From contig NZ_FMHZ01000002.1 in the NCBI RefSeq assembly GCF_900090315.1, positions 3,636,501-3,700,500 on the forward strand: a DNA stretch of 64,000 bases, given 5' to 3'. Made by a program: the position numbers and the translations under genes. This DNA is from Micromonospora citrea (lineage in GTDB: Bacteria > Actinomycetota > Actinomycetes > Mycobacteriales > Micromonosporaceae). Position 1 is the first letter of the stretch. Every line of letters begins with the position of its first letter. The notes below the pieces were generated by a model. That model did no database searches. It was not told the DNA's origin and worked only from the letters and a program-made list of their open reading frames with translations. Below are positions 15,052-23,635 of the stretch, piece by piece.

Positions 15052-16743
15052 TCAGCGGCGCGGAGTCACCGTGGCGAGCAGCTCTGGCATGCGGCGGTCC
15101 AGCACGTCGCCGGCCAGGTACGCGCCGAGCAGCGCCGCGCCCAGCCCGTACGCCGCGCCGAGCGGCAGGGCCAGCCACAGCCAGACGTCGCCGAGCAGCG
15201 CGGCGGCCACCACCATCGGCACCGCCGCCACCGCCGTGGCGAGCATCGCCAGCAGGGTGAGGAAGCTCTTCGCGATCCCGGCGCCGCTGTTCAGGGCGAA
15301 CGGGTTGCTCGTCTCCGGCAGCGAGTACGCCCCGAGCACCGACACGAAGCAGTTCACCGCCAGCCCCGCGCCGTAGGTGGCGGTCAGCGTGCCCGCCATC
15401 AGCCCGATCCGACCTGGCTCGCCGATTACCACCGCGACGACCACGGAGATCACCGCCAGCATCGGCAGCACGTAGATCGAGAACGCGGCCATCCGGGCGC
15501 GCAGCTCCTGCTGGCCGGGGACACCCGCCACCACGTTCGCCGCGTACGCGCTGCCGTCGAAGCCGAACTGGTTGGCGAGGGTGACGGCGGCGAGCAGCCC
15601 GACGAAGAGCATCGACAGGCTCGACAGCAGCGGCGACGAGTCGGGACTGGCCGTGAAGCCCTCCGCGCTGTCGACGGTGAAGCCCGAGCCACCCAGGTTG
15701 ACCATGACCGGCACGAAGAGGCCGACGACGGCGACGGTGATCAGGTTGGCCCGGCGGCGGGCGTCCCGCCACCAGTAGCGGGCCTCGCGGGCGACGAGGG
15801 CGCCGAACCGGTCGCGCGGGGCCCAACCGACCGCCCTCGGGAAGAGCTGGGCGACCGCCCCGCCGGTCACGCCGCGCTGGGCGCTGGCCGGGCCGGCGCT
15901 GGCCGCGCCCACCATCGCCGACTCCAGCGAGCGGGACCACCAGGCCAGCAACGCGACGATCGTCGCCGCCGTGATCAGCAGCTTCACCGGCGCCGCCCAG
16001 GGGCGGCCCTCGGCCACGTCGATGCCGGCGGTCCAGGGCGCGCCGAACGGGGTCCAGCCGACCACCTCGGCCACGCCGTCGAGCCGGTCCCAGTCGGTGT
16101 CGGCGAGCGCGGCGACGCCCAGCAGCTGCAACGGCCCGATCAACGCGGCGAGCACGGCGAGCAGCACGGCGGCGAGATCGCGGACCCGGCGCGAGCGCAG
16201 CGCGGTGGCGAACGCGCTGGTGACCGCCCGGGCCGCGGCGACGCAGAGCAACAGCCCGGCGGCCACGCCGAGCGCGGCGACCACGGCGGCGAGCCAGCCG
16301 CCGAGCGCCCCGGCGGTGACCACCAGCCCGCACAGGGCCAGCAGCACCGCGATCGTGGGGACGCTGACGAGGGCGGCGGCGAAGAGCCCGGTGACGAGCG
16401 TGCGGCGGGACAGCGGCAGCAGCGCGAACCGGGCCGGGTCCAGCGTCTCGTCCACCCCGAAGAAGACCAGCGGCAGCAGCAGCCAACCGAGCACCGTCAG
16501 GCCCCCGCCGAACGCGGCGACCATCAGCGCGTAGCGCCCCTCGTCGGCCAGGCCGGGCGCGGCGAAGAGGAAGAAGCCGGTGCCGGCGAACCAGAGCCCG
16601 CCCACCACGCCGGCCACGAAGAGCGCGACCCGCCAGCCCTGGCCCCGGAAGTTGTTGCCCATCACCCGCAGCTTGAGGCGGACGAAGTGCCAGGGGGAGA
16701 CCCGCCGGACGGCCCCGGCCGGGTCGCTCACCGAGACAGCCAC
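15052..16743 (-). CDS. ABC transporter permease (multi-spanning)
   Basis: 563 residues from ATG 16743, overlapping the ATPase gene end by 16 bp. It has about 12 hydrophobic segments, with two repeated halves, e.g. LFVAGVVGGLWFAGTGFFLF, LLLCVAAARAVTSAFATAL and AAVPMVVAAALLGDVWLWLA. A short soluble part carries YWWRDARRRANLITVAVVGL, typical of ABC-2-type exporter permeases. Together with the ATPase it forms a likely efflux or envelope exporter; substrate unknown. The cysteine-poor composition and length are ordinary. Confidence 0.85.
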   Translation of the reverse strand: MAVSVSDPAGAVRRVSPWHFVRLKLRVMGNNFRGQGWRVALFVAGVVGGLWFAGTGFFLFAAPGLADEGRYALMVAAFGGGLTVLGWLLLPLVFFGVDETLDPARFALLPLSRRTLVTGLFAAALVSVPTIAVLLALCGLVVTAGALGGWLAAVVAALGVAAGLLLCVAAARAVTSAFATALRSRRVRDLAAVLLAVLAALIGPLQLLGVAALADTDWDRLDGVAEVVGWTPFGAPWTAGIDVAEGRPWAAPVKLLITAATIVALLAWWSRSLESAMVGAASAGPASAQRGVTGGAVAQLFPRAVGWAPRDRFGALVAREARYWWRDARRRANLITVAVVGLFVPVMVNLGGSGFTVDSAEGFTASPDSSPLLSSLSMLFVGLLAAVTLANQFGFDGSAYAANVVAGVPGQQELRARMAAFSIYVLPMLAVISVVVAVVIGEPGRIGLMAGTLTATYGAGLAVNCFVSVLGAYSLPETSNPFALNSGAGIAKSFLTLLAMLATAVAAVPMVVAAALLGDVWLWLALPLGAAYGLGAALLGAYLAGDVLDRRMPELLATVTPRR

Positions 16744-17492
16744 GCCAACTCCTCGCCGGTCGCCGTACGGCCGCCGACCACCTCGACGAAGACCTGCTCC
16801 AGCGAGCGGCCGCCGCGTACCTCCTCGATCGGGCCGACGCGCTTGATCGTGCCCGCCGCCAGGATCGCCACGTGCGAGCAGAGCCGCTCGACGACCTCCA
16901 TCACGTGGCTGGAGAAGACGACCGTGCCGCCGCCGGTGACGTACCGCTGCAGGATGTCCCGGATCAGCGCGGCCGAGACCGGGTCGACCGCCTCGAAGGG
17001 CTCGTCCAGCACCAGCAGCCGGGGCCCGTGCAGCAGCGCGCAGGCCAGGCCGATCTTCTTCTTCATGCCCGCCGAGTAGTCGACCACCAGCGTCCGGCCG
17101 GCGTCGCCGAGCGCGAGCACGTCCAGCAGCTCCGCCGCCCGCTGGTCGACCACCGCCGGGTCCATCCCCCGCAGCAGACCGTGGTACGCGAGCAGTTCCG
17201 CGCCGCTGAGCCGGTCGAAGAGCCGTACGCCGTCCGGCATCACGCCGAGCAGCCGCTTCGCCCGCACCGGGTCGGCCCAGACGTCGTGCCCGAGCACCCG
17301 CGCCCCGCCGGCGTCGGGCCGGAGCAGCCCCACCGCCATCGACAGGGTGGTCGTCTTCCCCGCCCCGTTCGGGCCGAGCAGGCCGTAGAACGAGCCGGCG
17401 GGGACGTCGAGGTCGACACCGGCCACCGCGACCTTGCCGTCGAACTGTTTGGCCAGGCCACGAAGGGAGAGCGCGGGGTGCTCGGCAGTCAT
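16728..17492 (-). CDS. ABC transporter ATP-binding protein
   Basis: 254 residues from ATG 17492. Walker A GPNGAGKTTT, a degenerate signature VDYSAGMKKKIGLA (S-A-G-M in place of S-G-G-Q), Walker B LLVLDEPFEAVDP and the switch FSSHVME. It belongs to the ABC-2 exporter ATPases; the SAGMKKK signature is common in this subgroup. It overlaps the permease start by 16 bp. Together they are predicted to drive export using ATP at the cytoplasmic face. Confidence 0.93.
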   Translation of the reverse strand: MTAEHPALSLRGLAKQFDGKVAVAGVDLDVPAGSFYGLLGPNGAGKTTTLSMAVGLLRPDAGGARVLGHDVWADPVRAKRLLGVMPDGVRLFDRLSGAELLAYHGLLRGMDPAVVDQRAAELLDVLALGDAGRTLVVDYSAGMKKKIGLACALLHGPRLLVLDEPFEAVDPVSAALIRDILQRYVTGGGTVVFSSHVMEVVERLCSHVAILAAGTIKRVGPIEEVRGGRSLEQVFVEVVGGRTATGEELAWLSR

Positions 17493-17652
17493 GTCACCGA
17501 CCGTATCCGGCGTCCGCCGGCAAGCGGTCCGGCCGCAGGATGATCCCCTGGTCATCCCGCAGGCGGACATCGTGGGAGCGGTGCCGGGCGGCGGATCGGC
17601 CCCGTCCCGGCACCGTCGCCTGCCGACGACCGTCTTACGCCCGGGCGCCGCC

Positions 17653-19293
17653 CTACAGCCGCAGGGCCTCCGGGGCGTGCAGGCGCAGCATGGTGGCCCC
17701 GATGTCGGCCGGCGCCCGGCGGCGGGTCGCCACCGAGACCGCCACCATCACGGTGAAGGCCAGCGGCACCGTCCAGGCGGCCGGCTGCGCGGTGAGCGTG
17801 GCCGGCCAGCCGGACAGCGGCGGGCCGAGCACCGTGACCAGCACCGCGCCGACCGCCGCGCCGCCGCCGACCAGGATCCCGGCGGCGGCGCCCAGGTCGG
17901 TCAGGCCGCGCCACCAGATGCCGAGCACCAGCAGCGGGCAGAAGCTGGACGCGGCGACCGCGAAGGCCAGCCCGACGACCTGCGACACGTCCAGCCCGGC
18001 GAGGTTGAGCGCGAGCACCGCCGGGACGCCGCCGGCGATCACCGTGGCGAGGCGGAAGCCGCGTACGGAGCCGCGCCCCAGCACGTCCGTCGAGATCACC
18101 CCGGCGACGCTGGTGAGCAGCCCCGACGAGGTGGAGAGGAAGGCCGCGAACGCACCGGCGGCGACCAGCGCGGCGAGCAGCCGGCCGGTGGTGCCGTCGC
18201 CGAGCGCCGCGCCGGGCAGCAGCACCACCACCGCGTCGGTCTGGCCGGTGACCAGCAGTTGCGGGGTGTAGATCCGGCCGAGCACGCCGTAGATGGTGGG
18301 CAGCAGATAGAACGCGCCGACCAGGGCGAGCACCACCAGCGTGGTGCGCCGGGCGGCCGCGCCGTCGGGATTGGTGTAGAAGCGCACCAGCACGTGCGGC
18401 AGCCCCATGGTGCCGAGGAAGGTGGCCAGGATCAGCGAGTAGGTGGCGAACAGGCCCCGGTCGTCGTCCCCGGCGGCGCTGGGCAGCAGCCAGTCGGCGG
18501 CGTCCGTGGCCACCCCGGACACCTCCGGCACCGGATCACCGGCGGCGAAGGAGAGTTCGTCGCCGGGGCGTACCTGGAGGATCCGACCGTCGGGGAGGGT
18601 GAGGGTCGCGCGGTGCTCGACCACGACGGTGGTCGCGGTCCGGAACGCCGGCCCGTCGGGCGGGGTCACCGCCGGGCGGGCGTCGGCCTGCCACTGCAAC
18701 GCCAGGAAGATCGCGGGTACGGCGAGCGCGGTCAGCTTCAGCCAGTACTGGAAGGCCTGCACGAAGGTGATCGCGCGCATGCCGCCGAGCGCCACGTTCG
18801 CGGTGACCACCACGGCCACCAGCAGGGCCCCCAGGGGGTACGGCGAGCCGGTCACCGTGGCCAGCGTCAGCCCCGCCCCCTGGAGCTGCGGCACGAGGTA
18901 GAGCCACCCGATGAAGATCACGAAGACGGTGGCGAGGGTGCGCAGCCGGCGCGAGCCGAGCCGCAGCTCGCAGAAGTCCGGCAGGGTGAACGCGCCGGAG
19001 CGGCGCAGCGGCGCGGCCACGAAGAGCAGCAGCGCGAGGTAGCCGGCGGCGAAGCCCACCGGGTACCAGAGCACGTCGACGCCGTACTTGAGGATCAGCC
19101 CGGCGACGCCGAGGAAGCTCGCCGCCGACAGGTACTCCCCGCCGATGGCGGCCGCGTTCCAGGTCGGGCTGATCGCCCGCGAGGCGACCAGGAAGTCGGA
19201 GGTGGTGCGCGCCAGCCGCAGCCCGTAGAAGCCGATGCCGACGGTGACCAGGGTGACCGCCACGATCGCGGGCACGACGAGATCGTTGCCCAC
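17653..19293 (-). CDS. Sodium:solute symporter family permease (second copy)
   Basis: 546 residues from GTG 19293, 1 nt after the stop of the small membrane protein upstream. SSS motifs: SDFLVASRAISPTWNAAAI, GGEYLSAASFLGVAGLIL, ALGGMRAITFVQAFQYWLKL, GLPHVLVRFYTNPDG. It has about 13 helices and an extracellular loop of about 50 residues (residues 240-290) absent from the first copy. The likely substrate is a small carboxylate. In other actinobacteria such symporters sit beside a LytTR two-component system, and one is found at 24997-27005 on the same strand. Confidence 0.88.
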   Translation of the reverse strand: MGNDLVVPAIVAVTLVTVGIGFYGLRLARTTSDFLVASRAISPTWNAAAIGGEYLSAASFLGVAGLILKYGVDVLWYPVGFAAGYLALLLFVAAPLRRSGAFTLPDFCELRLGSRRLRTLATVFVIFIGWLYLVPQLQGAGLTLATVTGSPYPLGALLVAVVVTANVALGGMRAITFVQAFQYWLKLTALAVPAIFLALQWQADARPAVTPPDGPAFRTATTVVVEHRATLTLPDGRILQVRPGDELSFAAGDPVPEVSGVATDAADWLLPSAAGDDDRGLFATYSLILATFLGTMGLPHVLVRFYTNPDGAAARRTTLVVLALVGAFYLLPTIYGVLGRIYTPQLLVTGQTDAVVVLLPGAALGDGTTGRLLAALVAAGAFAAFLSTSSGLLTSVAGVISTDVLGRGSVRGFRLATVIAGGVPAVLALNLAGLDVSQVVGLAFAVAASSFCPLLVLGIWWRGLTDLGAAAGILVGGGAAVGAVLVTVLGPPLSGWPATLTAQPAAWTVPLAFTVMVAVSVATRRRAPADIGATMLRLHAPEALRL

Positions 19294-19294
19294 C

Positions 19295-19885
19295 TCAGCG
19301 CTCCGGCCGCTGGACGAGGTCGGTGAAGTCCTGCTCGTTGCGCTCGGCCAGCCGCACGTACGCCCAGCCGATCGCGATCAGGAACGGGAACGAGGCCACG
19401 CCGAGCAGCAGCCAGGGCAGGTTGACGCCGAGCACGGTGATCCGGCCGACGTCCGGCGCGATGGCGAACAGCCACGGCAGCCCGCCCAGCCCGATCGCCA
19501 CCACCAGGGACAGCCGCAGGGCCAGCGCGAGCTGGGCCCGGACCAGGCCCCGGACGAGCGCGTCGCCGACCCGGGTCTGCTGGGCCAGTTCGGCGCGGGT
19601 GCGTTCCGCCCGGTCCTCCCGGCGGGACACCTCCGCCAGCACGATCCGCGCCCGGGGCTGGGGGGCGGGGGTCGGTCCCGGTACGCCCGGCCGCGGCTGA
19701 CCGGGTGGCCCGGGCCGCGACTCCGGCTGCCCGGACCGCGACTGCGGCTGACCGGGTGGCCCGGGCCGCGACTCCGGCTGCGGCTGACCGGGTGGCCCGG
19801 ACCGAGGATCAGGCCGTGGCTGTCCCGGCGGCCCGGGCCGGCCTGCGGTCCGGGCCGCCGGAGCGCGATCGTCGGCGGCGGCCAC
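19295..19885 (-). CDS. DUF485-like symporter partner with collagen-like N-terminal tail
   Basis: 196 residues from ATG 19885. Residues about 1-75 are a low-complexity tail built of GPPGQP repeats (for example SRPGPPGQPQ). Then a charged helix (ARIVLAEVSRREDRAERTRA) and two membrane helices (LSLVVAIGLGGLPWLFAI and LPWLLLGVASFPFLIAIGWA), ending YVRLAERNEQDFTDLV. The helical part resembles the small partner proteins of SSS symporters, and the gene abuts the symporter. The tail is unusual for the family and is encoded by a visible DNA repeat (19690-19800). Confidence 0.75.
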   Translation of the reverse strand: MAAADDRAPAARTAGRPGPPGQPRPDPRSGPPGQPQPESRPGPPGQPQSRSGQPESRPGPPGQPRPGVPGPTPAPQPRARIVLAEVSRREDRAERTRAELAQQTRVGDALVRGLVRAQLALALRLSLVVAIGLGGLPWLFAIAPDVGRITVLGVNLPWLLLGVASFPFLIAIGWAYVRLAERNEQDFTDLVQRPER

Positions 19886-19987
19886 CCCGGAAGTCTCGCC
19901 TGATCAGTGGGAATGTCAAGGGCGGGGGTCGGCGTCGCGCCGCCGCGTCGGGTCTGCCGTGGCCGGCGACGGGGGCGGTCCACACCG

Positions 19988-20030
19988 GGTTGTGCACAAC
20001 CTGTGGAAAACGTGGCACCCCTGTGGATAA
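19988..20030. promoter_or_regulatory. DnaA-box-like cluster
   Basis: Three close matches to DnaA boxes in 43 bp: TTGTGCACA (19990-19998, inside the 14-bp palindrome GGTTGTGCACAACC), TGTGGAAAA (20002-20010, reverse TTTTCCACA) and TGTGGATAA (20022-20030, reverse TTATCCACA, the classic E. coli box). The last two are spaced 20 bp apart, two helical turns. They lie 72-114 bp upstream of an ECF sigma gene. There is no dnaA/dnaN context, so this is not oriC itself. Confidence 0.5.
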
Positions 20031-20101
20031 CCCGGTGGATCGCCGGGACCGGAACCTTCTCCCCCGGCGAGGAGTGGGACAGGTGTGGAAGGGAGGTGAC
20101 G

Positions 20102-20623
20102 GTGCCAGAAGCTGATCTCATCTCGGAGGTCTACGCCGGCTGTTTCCGCCGGCTCGTGGTCCAGCTCTACGCGGTGACCGGCGACCTGTACGAGGCCCAG
20201 GAGGCGGTTCAGGAGGCGTTCACCCGTGCGCTGGCCGGGCCTCGACGCTTCGCCCGGCTGGAGAACCCGGAGGCGTGGTTGCGCCGGGTCGCGGTGAACG
20301 TGGCCCGCAGCCGGTACCGGCGACGGCGGATCCTCGACGGGCTGCTGCGCCGGATCGGCCCGCCGCCCGTCGTCGCCGACCGTGCGCCGGAGCACCTCGC
20401 GCTCCTGGCGGCGCTGCGCGGGCTGCCCGACGGCCAGCGGCACGCGCTCGCCCTGCACTACCTCGTCGACCTGCCGGTGGACGAGGTGGCGGCGACGCTC
20501 GGCGTCTCCGCCGGCACGGTGAAGTCCCGCCTGTCGCGCGGCCGGCAGGCTCTGGCGGCACTGCTCACCGACCACGACGCCACCGACAGCACGCAGACCG
20601 GGAGGGCCGATGTCCGATCGTGA
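20102..20623 (+). CDS. ECF RNA polymerase sigma factor
   Basis: 173 residues from GTG 20102, with GGGAGG 5 nt upstream. Region 2: VYAGCFRRLVVQLYAVTGDL, EAQEAVQEAFTRALAGPRRF and a LENPEAWLRRVAVNVARSRYR segment; region 4: LPDGQRHALALHYLVDLPVD, then EVAATLGVSAGTVKSRLSRG. It overlaps the next gene by 14 bp, a tight coupling typical of sigma/anti-sigma pairs. The upstream region carries the DnaA-box-like cluster. Product acts in the cytoplasm with RNA polymerase core. Confidence 0.93.
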   Translation: MPEADLISEVYAGCFRRLVVQLYAVTGDLYEAQEAVQEAFTRALAGPRRFARLENPEAWLRRVAVNVARSRYRRRRILDGLLRRIGPPPVVADRAPEHLALLAALRGLPDGQRHALALHYLVDLPVDEVAATLGVSAGTVKSRLSRGRQALAALLTDHDATDSTQTGRADVRS

Positions 20624-21842
20624 GTTCGCCGGATTCGACGCCGAGATCGTCGCCGACGTGGTCCGCCAACCCCCGTTGAGCCAGCTACGGCGCGCGGCGT
20701 GGGTGCGCCGCCGGCGCAGGGTGACCGGCGTCGGCCTGGCGGTCGTGCTCGCACTCGGCGGCACGGTGTCCGTCCCGCTCGTCGGCGACGGGGGCGTGGT
20801 GGACCGAACGGGCGTAAGCCCCACCGGCCTGCCAGGCGGACCTCGCGTCGCGAGGGAACTGGTGGTGCTCTCCGCGCGGTCGGCGGTGGTCGTGGAGGAT
20901 CCCGGCGACGGGTGCCGGCTCAGCTTCACGGCCACCAGCGACGCCGGGCAGACCTGGTCGGAACGGCGCACCAACCATCTCGACGGCCCGTGCAGGGCGG
21001 ACGCGCAGGGGTTCCGCACCTCGGCGGTCCGGTTCAACGTGCTCGACGAGCAGCGATATCTGGTCAGCGTCGACGGCAGTCAGTTCGTCTCGTCGGACGC
21101 CGGCCGCACCTGGCGGAGCCTCGCGTCGGTGGTGACCGAGGTCCGCGCCTTTCCCGAGAATGCCCGTCTGGTGCGGTGCCAGGAGACCTGCGGGGCGACG
21201 TCGCAGGCCCTGGCGGTCGACCCGAGCACGTGGCGGGTGTACCGGCTCGTCGACGCCCCCCAGGTGGGCGGGCCGGACACCGTGGACCAGGCCGGTGACG
21301 GCGCCCTCTGGCACATGTCGCCCGGGCCCGAGCCCGGCGCGCCCGCCTCGGCCGCCCGCAGCGTCGACCGGGGAGCGACCTGGCACACCTCGACGCTGCC
21401 CGGGGGTGTGTGGGCGAAGTCGTTGGTCGCCGTCAGTGCGCAGGAGGCGTACGTGCTGTGCCAGCCCATGCCGTCCGGCCCGAACGGCGAACCCGCCGGC
21501 CCGGCCCGGCTGCTGCACACCACGGACGGCGGCCGGTCCTGGACGGACCTCGATGCCAGCCTGCCGTCGAGCGACTCGGTCCGGGGGATCACCATCGGTG
21601 CCGGCGGGGCACTGCTCGTCGGCCACTCGACCTCGACCTCCGTCACGTCGTCGGTCTGGATCAGCCGGGACGGCGGCCGGCGCTTCACCCGGAGTGCGCG
21701 GACCGGGAACGAGGGCTGGCTCGGGATGTCCCGGGGACTGGTCTGGATGGCCGATCGGGAGGATCCCCCGGACGCCAGCTCCACCGTCGTGCAGGTCAGT
21801 GTGGACGGCGTGAACTGGAGCCGGCTGACCCTGCCCCGGTGA
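20610..21842 (+). CDS. Membrane-anchored BNR/Asp-box beta-propeller protein
   Basis: 410 residues from ATG 20610. The N-terminus (about 1-35) is cytoplasmic and basic (RRAAWVRRRRRV), followed by one membrane helix (TGVGLAVVLALGGTVSVPLV). The exterior is a propeller with repeated Asp-box motifs: TSDAGQTWS, SSDAGRTWR, SVDRGATWH, TTDGGRSWT, SRDGGRRFT and SVDGVNWS. Asp-boxes occur in sialidases and other propellers; no sialidase catalytic residues are evident. The coupling to the ECF gene and the single-pass topology make it a candidate sensor or anti-sigma partner, which is an inference. Confidence 0.8.
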   Translation: MSDREFAGFDAEIVADVVRQPPLSQLRRAAWVRRRRRVTGVGLAVVLALGGTVSVPLVGDGGVVDRTGVSPTGLPGGPRVARELVVLSARSAVVVEDPGDGCRLSFTATSDAGQTWSERRTNHLDGPCRADAQGFRTSAVRFNVLDEQRYLVSVDGSQFVSSDAGRTWRSLASVVTEVRAFPENARLVRCQETCGATSQALAVDPSTWRVYRLVDAPQVGGPDTVDQAGDGALWHMSPGPEPGAPASAARSVDRGATWHTSTLPGGVWAKSLVAVSAQEAYVLCQPMPSGPNGEPAGPARLLHTTDGGRSWTDLDASLPSSDSVRGITIGAGGALLVGHSTSTSVTSSVWISRDGGRRFTRSARTGNEGWLGMSRGLVWMADREDPPDASSTVVQVSVDGVNWSRLTLPR

Positions 21843-21878
21843 CGGGTGACGGGTGACGGGTGACGGGTGACGGGTGAC
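21838..21878. repeat. Heptamer GGTGACG tandem repeat
   Basis: Five exact GGTGACG units (21838-21872) plus a sixth partial one, overlapping the final stop codon region of the propeller gene and running directly into the hairpin at 21873-21900. Confidence 0.85.
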
Positions 21879-21900
21879 CGGGACCGGAGTCCCGGTCACC
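21873..21900. terminator. Bidirectional hairpin terminator
   Basis: Perfect 12-bp stem GGTGACCGGGAC / GTCCCGGTCACC with the 4-nt loop CGGA. It sits between two convergent genes, 31 bp after the propeller gene and 10 bp from the stop of the DUF5701-like gene. Confidence 0.78.
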
Positions 21901-21910
21901 CCCGCCACAC

Positions 21911-22618
21911 TCAGTCCAGCCCCACCCGCTCCGGGCGGGCGGAGGCGGAGCCGAGCCAGGTGTGCGGGTTGCCCCACCAGCACCAGCCGAGCTTCGGCGC
22001 GTTCTGGCTGATCCAGATGGCCGGCACCCGCTTGTCCCCGCAGCGGGAGCCGACCAGCGAGAAGCACTTGTTCTTGGCCAGGGCCTGCGGGTGCAGGGTG
22101 ACGAAGGCGATCCCCTCGTCGATGGTGAGCGGCAGCCGGCCCTGGCCGGTGATCACCTCCATCGCGGCGGCCGGCGGCTGGTTCAGCGTCTCCTCGCCCC
22201 GGTCGACGTCGAAGAGCAGGTACGCCGGCCCGGCGGGCACCTCCAGCTCCTTGATCGGGTGGAACTTCGGCAGGTCGTCCTCGGCGTAGTGCCGGTCGAC
22301 CACGCCCGGTTTCCGCTTCCCGGCCAGGGTGGTCAGGGCCACCCGCTCCTCCACCGGCACCAGGTCGCGGGTGGTCACCAGCAGGAACGGCACCCGGCCC
22401 TCGGTGGGCTCGGACAGGCCCACGGCGCCGGTGACGGCCGCCGCGCGAAGCGGCGCGACGAGGCGCCGGAAGTCGTCCTCGGTCAGGTCGGCGAGCGCCG
22501 GATAGCCCAGTTCCACCAAGCGGTCGACCTGGCGGTCGAATTCGGTCGCGGCGTCGAACAAGAGCGGCCTCCATTTCTCGTACCGAGTACCGTACAGCGT
22601 ACGGGAGGCGCGGTTCAT
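21911..22618 (-). CDS. DUF5701-like actinobacterial protein
   Basis: 235 residues from ATG 22618, with GGAG 9 nt upstream. It is soluble and has no signal. Recognisable stretches: FDRQVDRLVELGYPALADLT, VPFLLVTTRDLVPVEERVAL, DDLPKFHPIKELEVPAGPAY and a Trp-rich end KLGWCWWGNPHTWLGSASA. I associate this with DUF5701, a family of unknown function found in Streptomyces and relatives; the assignment is from memory. It lies between two ECF modules, transcribed against them. Confidence 0.75.
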   Translation of the reverse strand: MNRASRTLYGTRYEKWRPLLFDAATEFDRQVDRLVELGYPALADLTEDDFRRLVAPLRAAAVTGAVGLSEPTEGRVPFLLVTTRDLVPVEERVALTTLAGKRKPGVVDRHYAEDDLPKFHPIKELEVPAGPAYLLFDVDRGEETLNQPPAAAMEVITGQGRLPLTIDEGIAFVTLHPQALAKNKCFSLVGSRCGDKRVPAIWISQNAPKLGWCWWGNPHTWLGSASARPERVGLD

Positions 22619-22790
22619 TCCCGTTTCTCCGCGACCGGCGAACGAAAATCGGATGCAGCGATGTGCGCCCGCCCCACGTGACAGTGGCGAACATCCGCCG
22701 ACGCCAAGGATCGCCATGGAAATCGCCCGCCGCCAACCCGACCCGTCCTCCGCCTCGCAGCCGTGCAACCTTTTCGCGCGTACTTTCGTC

Positions 22791-23522
22791 ATGAGGGGCG
22801 TGAGGATCGAGAGGGTCGTCTACAGGCGGTTCGCCGTCGCGCTGGTGTTGCTGGGGCTCGTCGGGCTCGGCGCGGCCGCCGCGACCGGCCGGGGAGAGGG
22901 TGGCGACCGCGTCGTCCCGATGGCCGTCTCCACGCCGCCCGCCGAAACCCGGCCGGCCGCCGCGTCGCCCGCCGGCGACCTCCGCGTCGAACCGGCCCGC
23001 ATCCGGACGGAGCCGGCGAAGGCCACGGCGGTGCGGCTGGCCGCGGCGGTGGACCAGGCGCTGGCCGAGAGCGCCCCCGGCGCGACCTGGACCGGGCCAC
23101 GGGAACCGGCCCACCTTGACCGGAAGGTGCGAAACGGCGGCCAGGCCTCCACCACTGTCGGTGCGCGCCTGGTGCACCAGGGGCGCGACGGCGTGCTCCA
23201 CGTGACGATCAGCCTCGACCCGGCCGGGACGCCCGCCCCGTTCGACTGGTCCTGCCGGGACGCGGACCGGCGCCGGGGCGCGCTGTGCGAGGCGTCGCGG
23301 GAGCCGGACGGCGTACGGGCGAAGATCCAGACGAGCGTCGACCCGGACGGGATCGTCCGTCACCGGGTCGACGTCGAGTTGCCCGAGGTCGGTCGGCTCC
23401 GCCTCGACGTCTCGAACGATTCCGGCACCGACCCGGGGCGGCCCGCCCAGCCCGACGCCCCGCTGGTGATGGAGGAGGCCAGGGCGGTGGCGCTGAACGT
23501 CTCCGGCAGGATCGCCGGCTGA
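22791..23522 (+). CDS. Single-pass exported hypothetical protein
   Basis: 243 residues from ATG 22791 (ATG 22716 is an alternative). A basic start (MRGVRIERVVYRRF) and one hydrophobic helix (AVALVLLGLVGLGAAAATG) suggest a signal anchor. The exterior has a paired cysteine region (FDWSCRDADRRRGALCEAS) and a C-terminal DAPLVMEEARAVALNVSGRI. Its layout and ending resemble the partner protein at 24142-24966 (PLSAKELTALAVRIAEQI), so the two are likely diverged paralogues flanking the sigma gene at 23636. Function unknown. Confidence 0.75.
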   Translation: MRGVRIERVVYRRFAVALVLLGLVGLGAAAATGRGEGGDRVVPMAVSTPPAETRPAAASPAGDLRVEPARIRTEPAKATAVRLAAAVDQALAESAPGATWTGPREPAHLDRKVRNGGQASTTVGARLVHQGRDGVLHVTISLDPAGTPAPFDWSCRDADRRRGALCEASREPDGVRAKIQTSVDPDGIVRHRVDVELPEVGRLRLDVSNDSGTDPGRPAQPDAPLVMEEARAVALNVSGRIAG

Positions 23523-23635
23523 CGCCGGCCCGGGTCGAGCCGGGCGGACCGGTGACGCGGCCGGTCCCGAGGCAACCTCCGCGGCCAAGCGCCCCGTCGT
23601 ACAGCCGTGATGGTGCGTAGAGGGGAAAGAGCACG

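Noticed and set aside
19988..20030. Chromosomal origin oriC
   Set aside because: Only three boxes in 43 bp, with no dnaA/dnaN neighbours and no AT-rich unwinding region.
20685..23588. A minus-strand open frame of 967 codons
   Set aside because: It runs through the propeller gene, the DUF5701-like gene in another frame and the exported protein; no motif found.
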